From JAPSGM01 sp036258735 (GTDB lineage: Bacteria; Chloroflexota; Limnocylindria; QHBO01), in the NCBI GenBank assembly GCA_036258735.1, contig DATADC010000154.1, forward strand, positions 1 through 30,925: 30,925 nt of DNA. Reading direction: 5' to 3'. The notes below the pieces were generated by a model. It was not told where the DNA came from, made no database searches, and saw nothing but the letters and a program-made list of their open reading frames with translations. The position numbers and the translations under genes were made by a program. Shown here one piece after another: positions 1 through 6,876 of the stretch (positions are counted from its first letter, which is position 1; each line of letters opens with the position of its first letter).

Positions 1-110
1 CCGTATCCCTTCGATGCGTCGCCCCGATGCTTGACCATGATCTCGCAGCCGCAGTTTGAGCACACGTAATCGGTGCCGTCGTAGCGGCCAGCGCCCGTGC
101 CCTCGGTCAT
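1..110 (-). CDS. Small Cys-rich (zinc-ribbon-like) protein, partial
   Basis: This is the first 36 residues of a protein that runs off the window edge. It starts at an ATG on the minus strand with a perfect AGGAGG ribosome site (117-122) six bases upstream, so the start is secure. The visible part has a Gly-rich N-terminus and then a Cys-x2-Cys-x-Cys cluster (C17, C20, C22) followed by basic residues. This resembles half of a small zinc ribbon or desulforedoxin-like knuckle; the second metal-binding pair, if present, lies outside the window. I do not recognise a named family. It is divergent from the trpB2 leader and has its own candidate promoter at 138-165. Confidence 0.75.
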   Translation of the reverse strand, partial: MTEGTGAGRYDGTDYVCSNCGCEIMVKHRGDASKGY

Positions 111-137
111 GTGCCACCTCCTGGTTCGGTTCGGGTG

Positions 138-165
138 CTGATACGAGCCGCACCAACCGTGCCAA
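138..165 (-). promoter_or_regulatory. Candidate sigma-70-type promoter for the partial Cys-rich gene
   Basis: Read on the minus strand there is a TTGGCA (-35, 160-165), a 16-base spacer and TATCAG (-10, 138-143). Transcription would start near 131 and give a short leader containing the AGGAGG site. It lies back to back with the trpB2 promoter, with only nine bases between the two -35 boxes. The call rests on consensus similarity only. Confidence 0.45.
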
Positions 166-174
166 TCCACCGCG

Positions 175-204
175 TTGACAGCCCGCGCCGAGCGGCCGTA
201 CCCT
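175..204 (+). promoter_or_regulatory. Promoter of the trpB2 T-box leader
   Basis: A perfect TTGACA (-35) at 175-180 is followed after 18 bases by TACCCT (-10, 199-204). The predicted start near 211 falls just before the first conserved T-box Stem I sequence, which is where a leader promoter should be. The perfect -35 stands out in such GC-rich DNA. Confidence 0.7.
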
Positions 205-210
205 GCGCGG

Positions 211-511
211 CACATCTGAAGACGGCGACGATCGGGACGAGTACCCGGTCAGGCGGATCCACAGGGAGCCGGGAGGACTGAGACCCCGGCGGTCGCGCGA
301 CCGGCGAATGGACCCGGGAGCTCCGGGGGCGAACGCGGACGCTTCCTGCTTAGGAGGGTTCAGCCACTAGCCACCGGCGGAGAGGCACCGATACCGAAGC
401 CGAGGCCATCGCCCCCGTGCGGAGCCGTGGCCGAACGAGCCCGGGTGAGAACACCGGGGAACAAAGGTGGCACCACGAGAAGACCCCCTCGTCCTTTGGG
501 ACGGAGGGGTC
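211..511 (+). promoter_or_regulatory. T-box riboswitch leader, tryptophan specifier
   Basis: This leader would sense uncharged tRNA-Trp and permit trpB2 transcription only when tryptophan is scarce. Stem I is readable. CGGG (233-236) pairs with CCCG (313-316) below the specifier loop, and CCGGTC (245-250) pairs with GACCGG (299-304) above it. The loop carries the S-turn AGTA (240-243) opposite GAA (306-308), then the codon TGG (309-311) and the conserved purine A312. A distal stem GCCGGG (268-273)/CCCGGC (285-290) follows an AGGGAG bulge sequence. The T-box motif at 465-478 (AGGTGGCACCACGA) offers UGGC to the tRNA acceptor end, so C pairs with discriminator G73, as expected for bacterial tRNA-Trp. 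A terminator hairpin ends the leader. Codon, discriminator and downstream gene agree. Confidence 0.92.
482..511 (+). terminator. T-box intrinsic terminator
   Basis: A roughly 13-bp stem (482-494 with 499-511, one mismatch and one wobble, or an equivalent register with single-base bulges) closes a tetraloop of T495-G498. It is followed by GCTTTGTTCT. The stem begins four bases after the T-box motif, as expected for an alternative fold to the antiterminator. The U-tract is short and interrupted. CGAGAA (476-481) can also pair with TTCTCG (518-523), which would extend the helix up to the edge of the trpB2 ribosome site. Confidence 0.85.
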
Positions 512-535
512 GCTTTGTTCTCGGAGGTTTCACCG

Positions 536-1918
536 ATGTCCCAAGCGACCGAGGCCAACGCCACCCAGCGGCGGTACGTGCTCCCGGAGGAGGAGCTGCC
601 GACGCACTACTACAACATCGCAGCGGACCTGCCGGCGCCGCTCCCACCGCCGCTCCACCCTGCGACCCGGGAGCCGATCGGGCCCGAGGCGCTGGCCCCG
701 CTCTTCCCGATGGAGCTCATCAAGCAGGAGGTCGGACCCGAGCGCCAGATCCCCATCCCCGAGCCGGTGCGCGACGCCTACCGCGCCTACCGGCCATCGC
801 CGCTGGTCCGGGCGCTCGGGCTCGAGCGCAGCCTCAACACGCCGGCGCGGATCTACTACAAGTACGAGGGCGGCTCGGCGGCCGGCTCGCACAAGCCGAA
901 CACGGCTCTGGCTCAGGCGTACTACAACCGTGAGGAGGGGACGCGCCGCCTCGTGACCGAGACCGGCGCGGGCCAGTGGGGGAGCGCCCTGGCCCACGCG
1001 GGCGCCCAGTTCGAGGTCGAGACCAAGGTCTTCATGGTGCGCGTCAGCTACGAGCAGAAGCCGTATCGGCGCAGCTTCATCCAGGCCATGGGCGCCAGCG
1101 TGGTGCCCTCGCCCAGCCGCGAGACGAACGCCGGCCGCGCCATCCTGTCGGCCGACCCGGAGTCGACCGGCAGCCTCGGCATCGCCATCAGCGAGGCGAT
1201 CGAAGTGGCGGCCACCAACGACGATACGAAGTACTCGCTGGGCAGCGTCCTGAACCACGTGCTCCTGCACCAGACCGTTATCGGCCAGGAAGCCATCCGG
1301 CAGATGCAGATGGCCGGCGAGATGCCGGACGTGGTCATCGGCTGTGCCGGCGGAGGCTCCAACTTCGCGGGGATCGCCTTCCCGTTCCTCCAGGACCGAT
1401 TGAACGGTCGCGCCGACACGCGGTTCCTGGCGGTGGAGCCCGCGTCCTGCCCGAGCCTGACGAGGGGCGAGTACCGATACGACTTCGGGGACACGGCCGG
1501 CACCACGCCGCTGCTGAAGATGCACACCCTCGGCAACGAGTTCCGTCCGGCGCCGATCCACGCCGGCGGGCTGCGCTACCACGGCATGGCGCCGATGGTG
1601 TCGCACCTGTACGAGCTGGGCTTCCTCGAGGCGCGGGCCTACGCGCAGAACGCATGCTTCGAAGCGGCCATCCGCTTCGCGCGGACGGAGGGAATCGTGC
1701 CTGCGCCGGAGTCTTCACACGCGATCAGGGCGGCGATCGACCTGGCCGAGGACGCCCGTCGTGAGGGCGAAGCGCGGGTCATCCTCTTCAACCTGTCGGG
1801 TCACGGGTTCTTCGATATGGCGGCCTACGACGCCTACCTGGCGGGCGACCTCGCCGACGTCGAGTTCGAGCCCACGGCGGCCGAGGCGGTGGACGAGCCG
1901 GAGGCGGTGGCGGTGTAG
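536..1918 (+). CDS. trpB: Tryptophan synthase beta chain, TrpB2 type (PLP-dependent)
   Basis: This enzyme makes L-tryptophan from indole and L-serine with pyridoxal phosphate. The 460-residue product is TrpB2-like, longer than TrpB1 (about 400). It has the N-terminal extension, the GSHKPNTA motif with K120 as the probable Schiff-base lysine, an ETGAGQWG active-site segment and the Gly-rich phosphate loop GGGSNFAG. The start at 536 is chosen because GGAGG (523-527) lies just upstream and everything 5' of it belongs to the T-box. No trpA or other trp gene is near, so it is a stand-alone TrpB2, probably using free indole or an unlinked TrpA. Control by the Trp T-box argues for a real role in tryptophan supply. 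It converges on the kinase gene with a seven-base gap. Confidence 0.93.
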   Translation: MSQATEANATQRRYVLPEEELPTHYYNIAADLPAPLPPPLHPATREPIGPEALAPLFPMELIKQEVGPERQIPIPEPVRDAYRAYRPSPLVRALGLERSLNTPARIYYKYEGGSAAGSHKPNTALAQAYYNREEGTRRLVTETGAGQWGSALAHAGAQFEVETKVFMVRVSYEQKPYRRSFIQAMGASVVPSPSRETNAGRAILSADPESTGSLGIAISEAIEVAATNDDTKYSLGSVLNHVLLHQTVIGQEAIRQMQMAGEMPDVVIGCAGGGSNFAGIAFPFLQDRLNGRADTRFLAVEPASCPSLTRGEYRYDFGDTAGTTPLLKMHTLGNEFRPAPIHAGGLRYHGMAPMVSHLYELGFLEARAYAQNACFEAAIRFARTEGIVPAPESSHAIRAAIDLAEDARREGEARVILFNLSGHGFFDMAAYDAYLAGDLADVEFEPTAAEAVDEPEAVAV

Positions 1919-1925
1919 GGCAGGA

Positions 1926-3494
1926 TCAGAAGTGGGGCGCGTCGAGGAGCCAGCGTCCGCCAACCTGGACCAGCTCCCATGAGCCGTCGAAGTGGCGTGA
2001 TGAGCCGCCCTCGTACGTCTCGGTGAACGCGATGCCCACCACCGCTCGTCCGCCGCCCTCGCTCAGCAGGTCCAGCCGATGGATCTGGATGGCCGCCGTG
2101 TTCGCAAACCGCTGGTCGAGGTTCTCGCGCCGCGGGTACGTCGCCTTCATGCGGTCGCTCCACAGGGCGTAGGCCTCGTCGAAGGCGCCGTCGGTCACAA
2201 GGCCGTAGAAGCGGCCGACGGTCTCGGGGGCCGATAATGCCGCTGTCGCCACCTGAGCGGGGCTCGGCGTTACCGGCGCGGGAGGCGGCGTCGGAACCGG
2301 CGTGGCCGGCACCGGGGTCGGCACCGGGGTCGGCGCGGGCGTCGCGGGCCGCGCGGTCCGTTCCGGCGTTGGCCTAGGCGTCGGCGTCGGCACGGGGGTC
2401 GCCTCTTCCGCGGTGGCAGACGCCGTTGCCGTCGCCGACTCCGCGACGGCTGCGCCCGGCGTGCTCGGCCCCGGCTCCAGATCGGTCAGCCACCGCTGCC
2501 CGGCGTAACCGGCCACGCCCAGAAGGAGCAGCAGGCCAGCGAACAGGATCCAGGCCGGCCTGCGGCGTTCCGCGACCGGGCGTTCGCGAGTCGGCGGCGG
2601 GATGGGCGCCGGCGGCGGCGCGGGCCGCTCAGTATCCTCCTCCGCCGGCAGGACCGAGGTGGCCGGCTGTGGTGCGCCGGCCAGCCAGCGCTCCAGCGCC
2701 GTCCGCAGGCCGCGTGCCGTCTTGTAGCGCCGACCGAGGTCGGGAGCCATGGCGCGCAGGACGATGTCCGCCAGGGCGCTCGGCAGACCGGGCACCACTT
2801 TGCGCGGGTCGGGCGGGGCGCTGACAAGGCGGTTGAGGGCGATGGCGGCAGCCGAGTCGCCGACGAACGGCCGCCGCCCGGTGAGCATCTCGTACATGAC
2901 CACGCCGAGCGCGTAGATGTCCGTCTGCGGACCGGCGGGCTCGCCGCGCGCCTGCTCGGGGCTGAAGTAATCGACCGATCCGAGGGTCTGGCCGGTGGTG
3001 GTGTGGCCGGCCTCGTCGGCCGCCTGCGCGATACCCAGGTCCGCCAGCTTGGCCTCGCCATCGGCGGTGATGAGGATGTTGCCCGGCTTGACGTCGCGGT
3101 GGACGATCCCGAACCGATGCGCCGCCTGGAGCGCGGCCGCCACGTCCACCGCGATCTCGGCGACGCGGCGCGGCTCCAGCCTGCCGTGCTGCGCGATGAG
3201 GTGTGCCAGGCTCCTCCCCCTGACGAGCTCCATGACGATGAACTGCGCTTCGCCGTCAACGCCGTAGTCGTGGACGCCCACGATGTTGCGGTGGGAGAAG
3301 CGAGCCATCCGGCGCGCCTCGTCGGAAAAGCGAGCGGCGAAGTCGGGGTTCGCGCCGAGCTCGGCGCGAATGAGCTTGACCGCGACCTCGCGGTCAAGGT
3401 TCCGGTCGCGCGCTCGGTAGACGGTGGCCATGCCACCGCCTCCGATCTGCTCGATGAACTCGTAGCGCCCGGCGATCACGCGTCCAGGCGTCAT
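1926..3494 (-). CDS. Transmembrane Ser/Thr protein kinase (PknB-like) with extracytoplasmic NTF2-like domain
   Basis: The product has 522 residues. The Hanks-type kinase domain (about 10-270) has the Gly loop GGGGMATVY, the ATP lysine K40, the alpha-C glutamate E59, HRD with D134, and DLG (D152) in place of DFG. After a Pro-rich juxtamembrane stretch there is one membrane helix (about 314-330), then an outside linker rich in Pro/Thr/Ala (340-415). The C-terminal domain of about 100 residues looks NTF2/SnoaL-like. No PASTA repeats are present, so the sensing part differs from classical PknB. An SD-like AGGGGGG precedes the ATG. It lies 64 bp downstream of the His-rich gene in the same direction and could be co-transcribed. 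The substrate and ligand are unknown. Confidence 0.92.
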   Translation of the reverse strand: MTPGRVIAGRYEFIEQIGGGGMATVYRARDRNLDREVAVKLIRAELGANPDFAARFSDEARRMARFSHRNIVGVHDYGVDGEAQFIVMELVRGRSLAHLIAQHGRLEPRRVAEIAVDVAAALQAAHRFGIVHRDVKPGNILITADGEAKLADLGIAQAADEAGHTTTGQTLGSVDYFSPEQARGEPAGPQTDIYALGVVMYEMLTGRRPFVGDSAAAIALNRLVSAPPDPRKVVPGLPSALADIVLRAMAPDLGRRYKTARGLRTALERWLAGAPQPATSVLPAEEDTERPAPPPAPIPPPTRERPVAERRRPAWILFAGLLLLLGVAGYAGQRWLTDLEPGPSTPGAAVAESATATASATAEEATPVPTPTPRPTPERTARPATPAPTPVPTPVPATPVPTPPPAPVTPSPAQVATAALSAPETVGRFYGLVTDGAFDEAYALWSDRMKATYPRRENLDQRFANTAAIQIHRLDLLSEGGGRAVVGIAFTETYEGGSSRHFDGSWELVQVGGRWLLDAPHF

Positions 3495-3558
3495 GGTTCC
3501 CCCCTGCGCCGGCCGGCGGCCGGCCTAGCTCGCGGGTTCCGTCCCGACGGCGATGGTC

Positions 3559-3843
3559 CTAGCGCCCTTCGTCGGCCGGCGCGCTGTGGTCGTGGACGTG
3601 CGCCTCCTCGTTGTGGTCCTCGTCCTCTTTGCCCGGGTCGTGCTCGTGCCCGTGCAGCAGGAACGCGTGGTTGTGCTCGTGGCTGTGGTAGTGCGACCGA
3701 TGGTCGAATTCGCCCAGCGGGCCGCCGGTGTGGTGGTGCGTTACGTGGTAGTGGTCGTGCGTGTGCACGATCGGGTCGTGGGCATGCTCCTGGCGGCGCG
3801 CCTCGGCGCCGACGGTGGTCTGTTCGGTCCCGGGGTCGTCCAT
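3559..3843 (-). CDS. Small His-rich, probably metal-binding protein
   Basis: A 94-residue, strongly hydrophilic protein in which 22 residues are His, mostly in His-x-His alternation, mixed with many Asp and Glu. The composition resembles metal-storage or chaperone tails (Ni, Zn, Co, Cu), but no catalytic fold, signal peptide or membrane helix is visible. The centre contains a less repetitive segment with hydrophobic residues (HAFLLHG). The start ATG is preceded by AAGGGG 11 bases upstream. It sits between a DUF3096 membrane peptide gene and a Ser/Thr kinase gene, all on the same strand. Its function is unknown; metal binding is inferred from composition only. Confidence 0.8.
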   Translation of the reverse strand: MDDPGTEQTTVGAEARRQEHAHDPIVHTHDHYHVTHHHTGGPLGEFDHRSHYHSHEHNHAFLLHGHEHDPGKEDEDHNEEAHVHDHSAPADEGR

Positions 3844-3867
3844 GGCTTCGTGCCCCTTCGTACGTCC

Positions 3868-3889
3868 GTGCTGGCTTGGTTCTCAGCAC
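3868..3889. repeat. Inverted repeat upstream of the His-rich gene
   Basis: GTGCTG (3868-3873) and CAGCAC (3884-3889) form a 6-10-6 inverted repeat between the DUF3096 stop and the His-rich gene start, about 25 bases upstream of that start. It could be an operator, for example for a metal sensor, or a weak RNA hairpin. No T-run follows on either strand. Low confidence. Confidence 0.3.
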
Positions 3890-3916
3890 AAGCCGTGCCG
3901 GGAGAGACGACGCGGC

Positions 3917-4060
3917 TCAAAAGAGACGCAACAGCCCCAGCACACCGATCAGGATCAGGTACGCGGCCACCACGTAGTTGAGGATGCGCGGCACGATCAG
4001 GATCAGGATGCCGGCGAGTAGCGCAAGCAACGGCGCGATGATCTCGGGGTCGATCCTCAC
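3917..4060 (-). CDS. DUF3096-like small membrane protein
   Basis: A 47-residue peptide starting at GTG with a strong AGGAGG site (4070-4075) upstream. After six polar residues it is almost wholly hydrophobic: one helix (about 7-23), a Pro-Arg turn (24-25), an Asn-Tyr pair, and a second helix (about 29-46). The pattern of PLLALLAGILILIVPR followed by an LNYVVAAYLI segment matches the DUF3096 family of tiny two-helix membrane proteins of unknown function. It is too short for usual ORF cut-offs. It lies 73 bp upstream of the His-rich gene on the same strand. Confidence 0.85.
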   Translation of the reverse strand: MRIDPEIIAPLLALLAGILILIVPRILNYVVAAYLILIGVLGLLRLF

Positions 4061-4138
4061 GGCGGCTCACCTCCTGCCTTGCTGGTGGTGCACGGCCAGT
4101 GCCAATGTCATGGCGGGCTGTGGCATCGTGCGCCGATC

Positions 4139-5671
4139 ATGAGTCGGCGGGTAACGGTCTGGACGGGGGCGCTGCTCGCCGTGGTCCTCGCCGCGGCCGT
4201 CTTCTCGCGATTCGGCATCGACGCCGAGCTGCGCCGTGACGAGGCCATCTACGCGTATGCCGGCCAGCAGCTGGCCGAGGGGGTGCCGCCCTACGTCAGC
4301 ATCCTGGACCCGAAGACGCCGCTCGCCACCGTGCTCGCCGGAGGCGCGGTGGCAGTCGGTCGGGGACTTGGCGTGGACGACCTCCACGCCATCCGCCTGG
4401 CGTTCTTCGTCGTCGCCTGCCTGTCCGTCCTGGCCGTGTACCTCGCCGGGACCTTCTTGTTCGACTCCCCGCTCGCCGGCCTGCTCGGGGCGGCCACGTT
4501 CAGCGCCTTTCGTGGCTTCGCCCTGGATGCGCTGGGGGGCCCCAACGCCAAGACGCCCGGCGTGCTGTTCGCCGCGCTGGCGACGGCCCTGCTTGCGCGC
4601 CACCACTGGTTCTGGGGCGGCTTCGCCGGCTCGCTGGCTGGGTTGGTGTGGCAGCCATTGGCCGTTTACGCCCCGGTGGCGATAGCGGCGGCCTGGCTAG
4701 CGTCGGACGCGGATCGTCGCTGGCGCCACACGGTAGCTGCCCTCGCTGGAGCCACCATGCCCGTGGCGGCGACGTTTGCATACTTCCTGGCCGCCGGCGC
4801 TTTCGCCGAATTCTGGGAGGGCGCCGTCCTGCTTCCGGTCAGCGGCACCCAGCGCGAGGCGGGCACGTTCTCCGAACATCTTCAGCACGTCGTGGACGCG
4901 GTCCGTTCCGGATATGGCGCAAGCCGCTTCGCCTTCTGGGCGGGCCTCGCGGCACTCGTCGTCCTCATCGTGCTTCGCGTCTGGGAGGGCCGGGGCGACC
5001 TTCGCCGGCTGGGACGAGACCCGCTCGTCTGCGTCGTCCTGCCGCCGCTGGCGCTGCTCACGGCGTTTTCGCTCATCGATTTCCAGGGCTATCCCGACCT
5101 GTATCCGTTCCTGCCGTACGCAGCGCTCGGCGTCGCCGGCGTAGCGGCTGCCGGTCTGGCACACGTCTCGGACGCACCATGGCGCGGGGCGGCCCGCGTG
5201 GCCGCCGGCCTGGCCGTCTTCACCGTCGTGGTCGCTGCCTGGTTCTGGTACTCGACCGTCCCCGAAGTGGGCGGACGGCGACTGCCACGGCAGCGCGCGA
5301 TGGTGGACCGGCTGGAGCGCACGTTCGGATCGGCAGCGACCCTGTATGCACTCGGTGATCCGACGCCGCTCGTCCTGCTGCAGCGCGCGAACCCGAGCCG
5401 CTACATCTACCTTGCCGCCGGCGTCGATCGCTGGGTGGTGGCGCACCTGCCCGGTGGGTTCGCCGGATGGACGGCTGGCATCGTCGACTCCCATCCTGAC
5501 GTCATCCTCACCGATGGGTGGGCGGGCGAGCTGGCGGGTGCAACGCGTAGCTGGCTGCGTGAGCAATACCGTGAGGTCCGAATCGGCGACTACACCGCCT
5601 TCGTCCCTCGCGCGCCGATCGACGCAGCGGGCCGCCTGGGGTCGGCCGAGTTGTTATGGTACGGCCCATGA
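4139..5671 (+). CDS. Membrane glycosyltransferase, GT39/PMT-like (GT-C fold)
   Basis: A 510-residue polytopic protein with about ten hydrophobic helices. The first periplasmic loop carries the conserved acidic motif (RRDEAIYAYAGQQL), then GVPPY and the DPKTPL segment typical of GT-C enzymes that move sugars from polyprenyl-phosphate donors onto surface acceptors. The soluble C-terminal part (about 380-510) faces outside. The ATG at 4139 is preferred over an in-frame TTG at 4079 because it starts directly before the first membrane helix; neither has a good SD. Its TGA overlaps the ATG of the next gene (ATGA), so translation is probably coupled. It is the first gene of a four-gene surface-sugar operon. 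Donor and acceptor cannot be told from sequence. Confidence 0.85.
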   Translation: MSRRVTVWTGALLAVVLAAAVFSRFGIDAELRRDEAIYAYAGQQLAEGVPPYVSILDPKTPLATVLAGGAVAVGRGLGVDDLHAIRLAFFVVACLSVLAVYLAGTFLFDSPLAGLLGAATFSAFRGFALDALGGPNAKTPGVLFAALATALLARHHWFWGGFAGSLAGLVWQPLAVYAPVAIAAAWLASDADRRWRHTVAALAGATMPVAATFAYFLAAGAFAEFWEGAVLLPVSGTQREAGTFSEHLQHVVDAVRSGYGASRFAFWAGLAALVVLIVLRVWEGRGDLRRLGRDPLVCVVLPPLALLTAFSLIDFQGYPDLYPFLPYAALGVAGVAAAGLAHVSDAPWRGAARVAAGLAVFTVVVAAWFWYSTVPEVGGRRLPRQRAMVDRLERTFGSAATLYALGDPTPLVLLQRANPSRYIYLAAGVDRWVVAHLPGGFAGWTAGIVDSHPDVILTDGWAGELAGATRSWLREQYREVRIGDYTAFVPRAPIDAAGRLGSAELLWYGP

Positions 5672-6876
5672 CACCGGAGAGATCGCGATTCGACCGGGAC
5701 GTCGTCGTCGTGGGTGGCGGCGGCCACGTCGGGCTGCCGCTGGGCATCAGCTTCGCAGAGCGCGGACTGCGCGTGGCGCTGTACGACATCAACACCGACG
5801 TGGTCGACCTCATCAACGGCGGCCACATGCCCTTCCACGAGCGGGGCGCTCCGGACGTCCTGCGCCAGGTCCTCGACGCCGGGCGCCTGGAGGCGACCGA
5901 TCAGCCTGACGTCATCGGGGGGTCCGAGAATGTGGTGGTCGTGATCGGCACGCCCATCGACGAGCACCTCAACCCGGCTGCCCAGGTCGTCCCCGACGCC
6001 ATCGAGCGCATCGCCGACTGCCTGCGGGACGGCCAGCTGCTGGTCCTGCGCAGCACGGTCTATCCGGGGGTCACGGCACTGGTCGAGCGCCTGATCGAGC
6101 GCCTGGGGGTGGACGTGGACGTGGCCTTCTGCCCCGAGCGCATCGCCGAGGGCCACGCCATGGTAGAGCTGCGTGCGCTGCCGCAGATCGTGGCGGCTCG
6201 CACGCCGCGCGCGACGGAGCGAGCCCGCGCGCTGTTCGCGCTCCTTACCGAGAAGACCGTGGAGCTCAGCCCGGAAGAGGCCGAGCTGGCGAAGCTGTTC
6301 ACCAACTCCTGGCGCTACATCAAGTTCGCGGCAGCGAATCAGTTCTACATGATCGCCAACGAGTTCGGGCTGGATTTCGAGCGCATCCGTGCGGGCCTGG
6401 CGTACGAGTATCCGCGCGCCGCCGATATGCCCCGCGCCGGCTTCGCCGCCGGGCCCTGCCTGCTCAAGGACACCATGCAACTGGCCGCTTTCAACAACAA
6501 CAACTTCGCCCTCGGCCACACCAGCATGATCATCAACGAGGGCCTTCCGCTATACCTCGTCTCGCGGCTCGAGAAACGCTACGACATGCCCAACACGACC
6601 GTGGGCCTGCTCGGAATGGCCTTCAAAGGCGAGTCGGACGACATTCGCGACAGCCTGAGCTACAAGCTCAAGCACATCCTGGAGCTCAAGGCCGAGAAGG
6701 TCCTCTGCACCGATCCGTACGTGACCGTCGACCCCAGCCTCGTCCCGCTGGAGCAGGTGCTGGATGAAGCCGGCCTGCTGGTCATCGGCGCACCCCACCG
6801 CCAGTACGCCAGCCTGGGCGTCGATACGCCGGTGGTCGACATCTGGGGGCTGACCGGCAACGGGACGCGGGTGTGA
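5668..6876 (+). CDS. UDP-sugar 6-dehydrogenase family (WecC/UDP-ManNAc dehydrogenase-like)
   Basis: A 402-residue enzyme expected to oxidise C6 of a nucleotide sugar to a uronate in two NAD-dependent steps. The Rossmann motif GGGGHVG lies at 16-22, the GTPID and RSTVYPG segments are intact, FCPERIAEG is at 154-162, and catalytic residues K209, N213 and C264 (in GPCLLKDT) are present. The C-terminal domain has GMAFKGESDDIRDS with K320 and R327. The GPC form of the Cys motif favours the WecC/WbpA branch over Ugd. The ATG at 5668 gives an ATGA overlap with the upstream stop; an in-frame ATG at 5656 is an alternative. It overlaps the next gene by four bases (GTGA). The product is probably a uronate for the polymer built by this operon. 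Confidence 0.9.
   Translation: MTPERSRFDRDVVVVGGGGHVGLPLGISFAERGLRVALYDINTDVVDLINGGHMPFHERGAPDVLRQVLDAGRLEATDQPDVIGGSENVVVVIGTPIDEHLNPAAQVVPDAIERIADCLRDGQLLVLRSTVYPGVTALVERLIERLGVDVDVAFCPERIAEGHAMVELRALPQIVAARTPRATERARALFALLTEKTVELSPEEAELAKLFTNSWRYIKFAAANQFYMIANEFGLDFERIRAGLAYEYPRAADMPRAGFAAGPCLLKDTMQLAAFNNNNFALGHTSMIINEGLPLYLVSRLEKRYDMPNTTVGLLGMAFKGESDDIRDSLSYKLKHILELKAEKVLCTDPYVTVDPSLVPLEQVLDEAGLLVIGAPHRQYASLGVDTPVVDIWGLTGNGTRV

Noticed and set aside
467..535. Upstream in-frame GTG start for trpB2
   Set aside because: It lies within the T-box motif and terminator, has no SD, and would add 23 residues unlike the TrpB2 N-terminus. GGAGG before 536 fits better.
530..1606. Long open frame antisense to trpB2
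   Set aside because: High-GC shadow of a clear enzyme gene; the translation has no recognisable domain and is rich in Arg and Gly.
3508..3524. Perfect inverted repeat GCCGGCC-GGC-GGCCGGC as a terminator before the kinase
   Set aside because: No T-run follows on the minus strand and it abuts the kinase ribosome site. In DNA this GC-rich such a palindrome is easily formed by chance.
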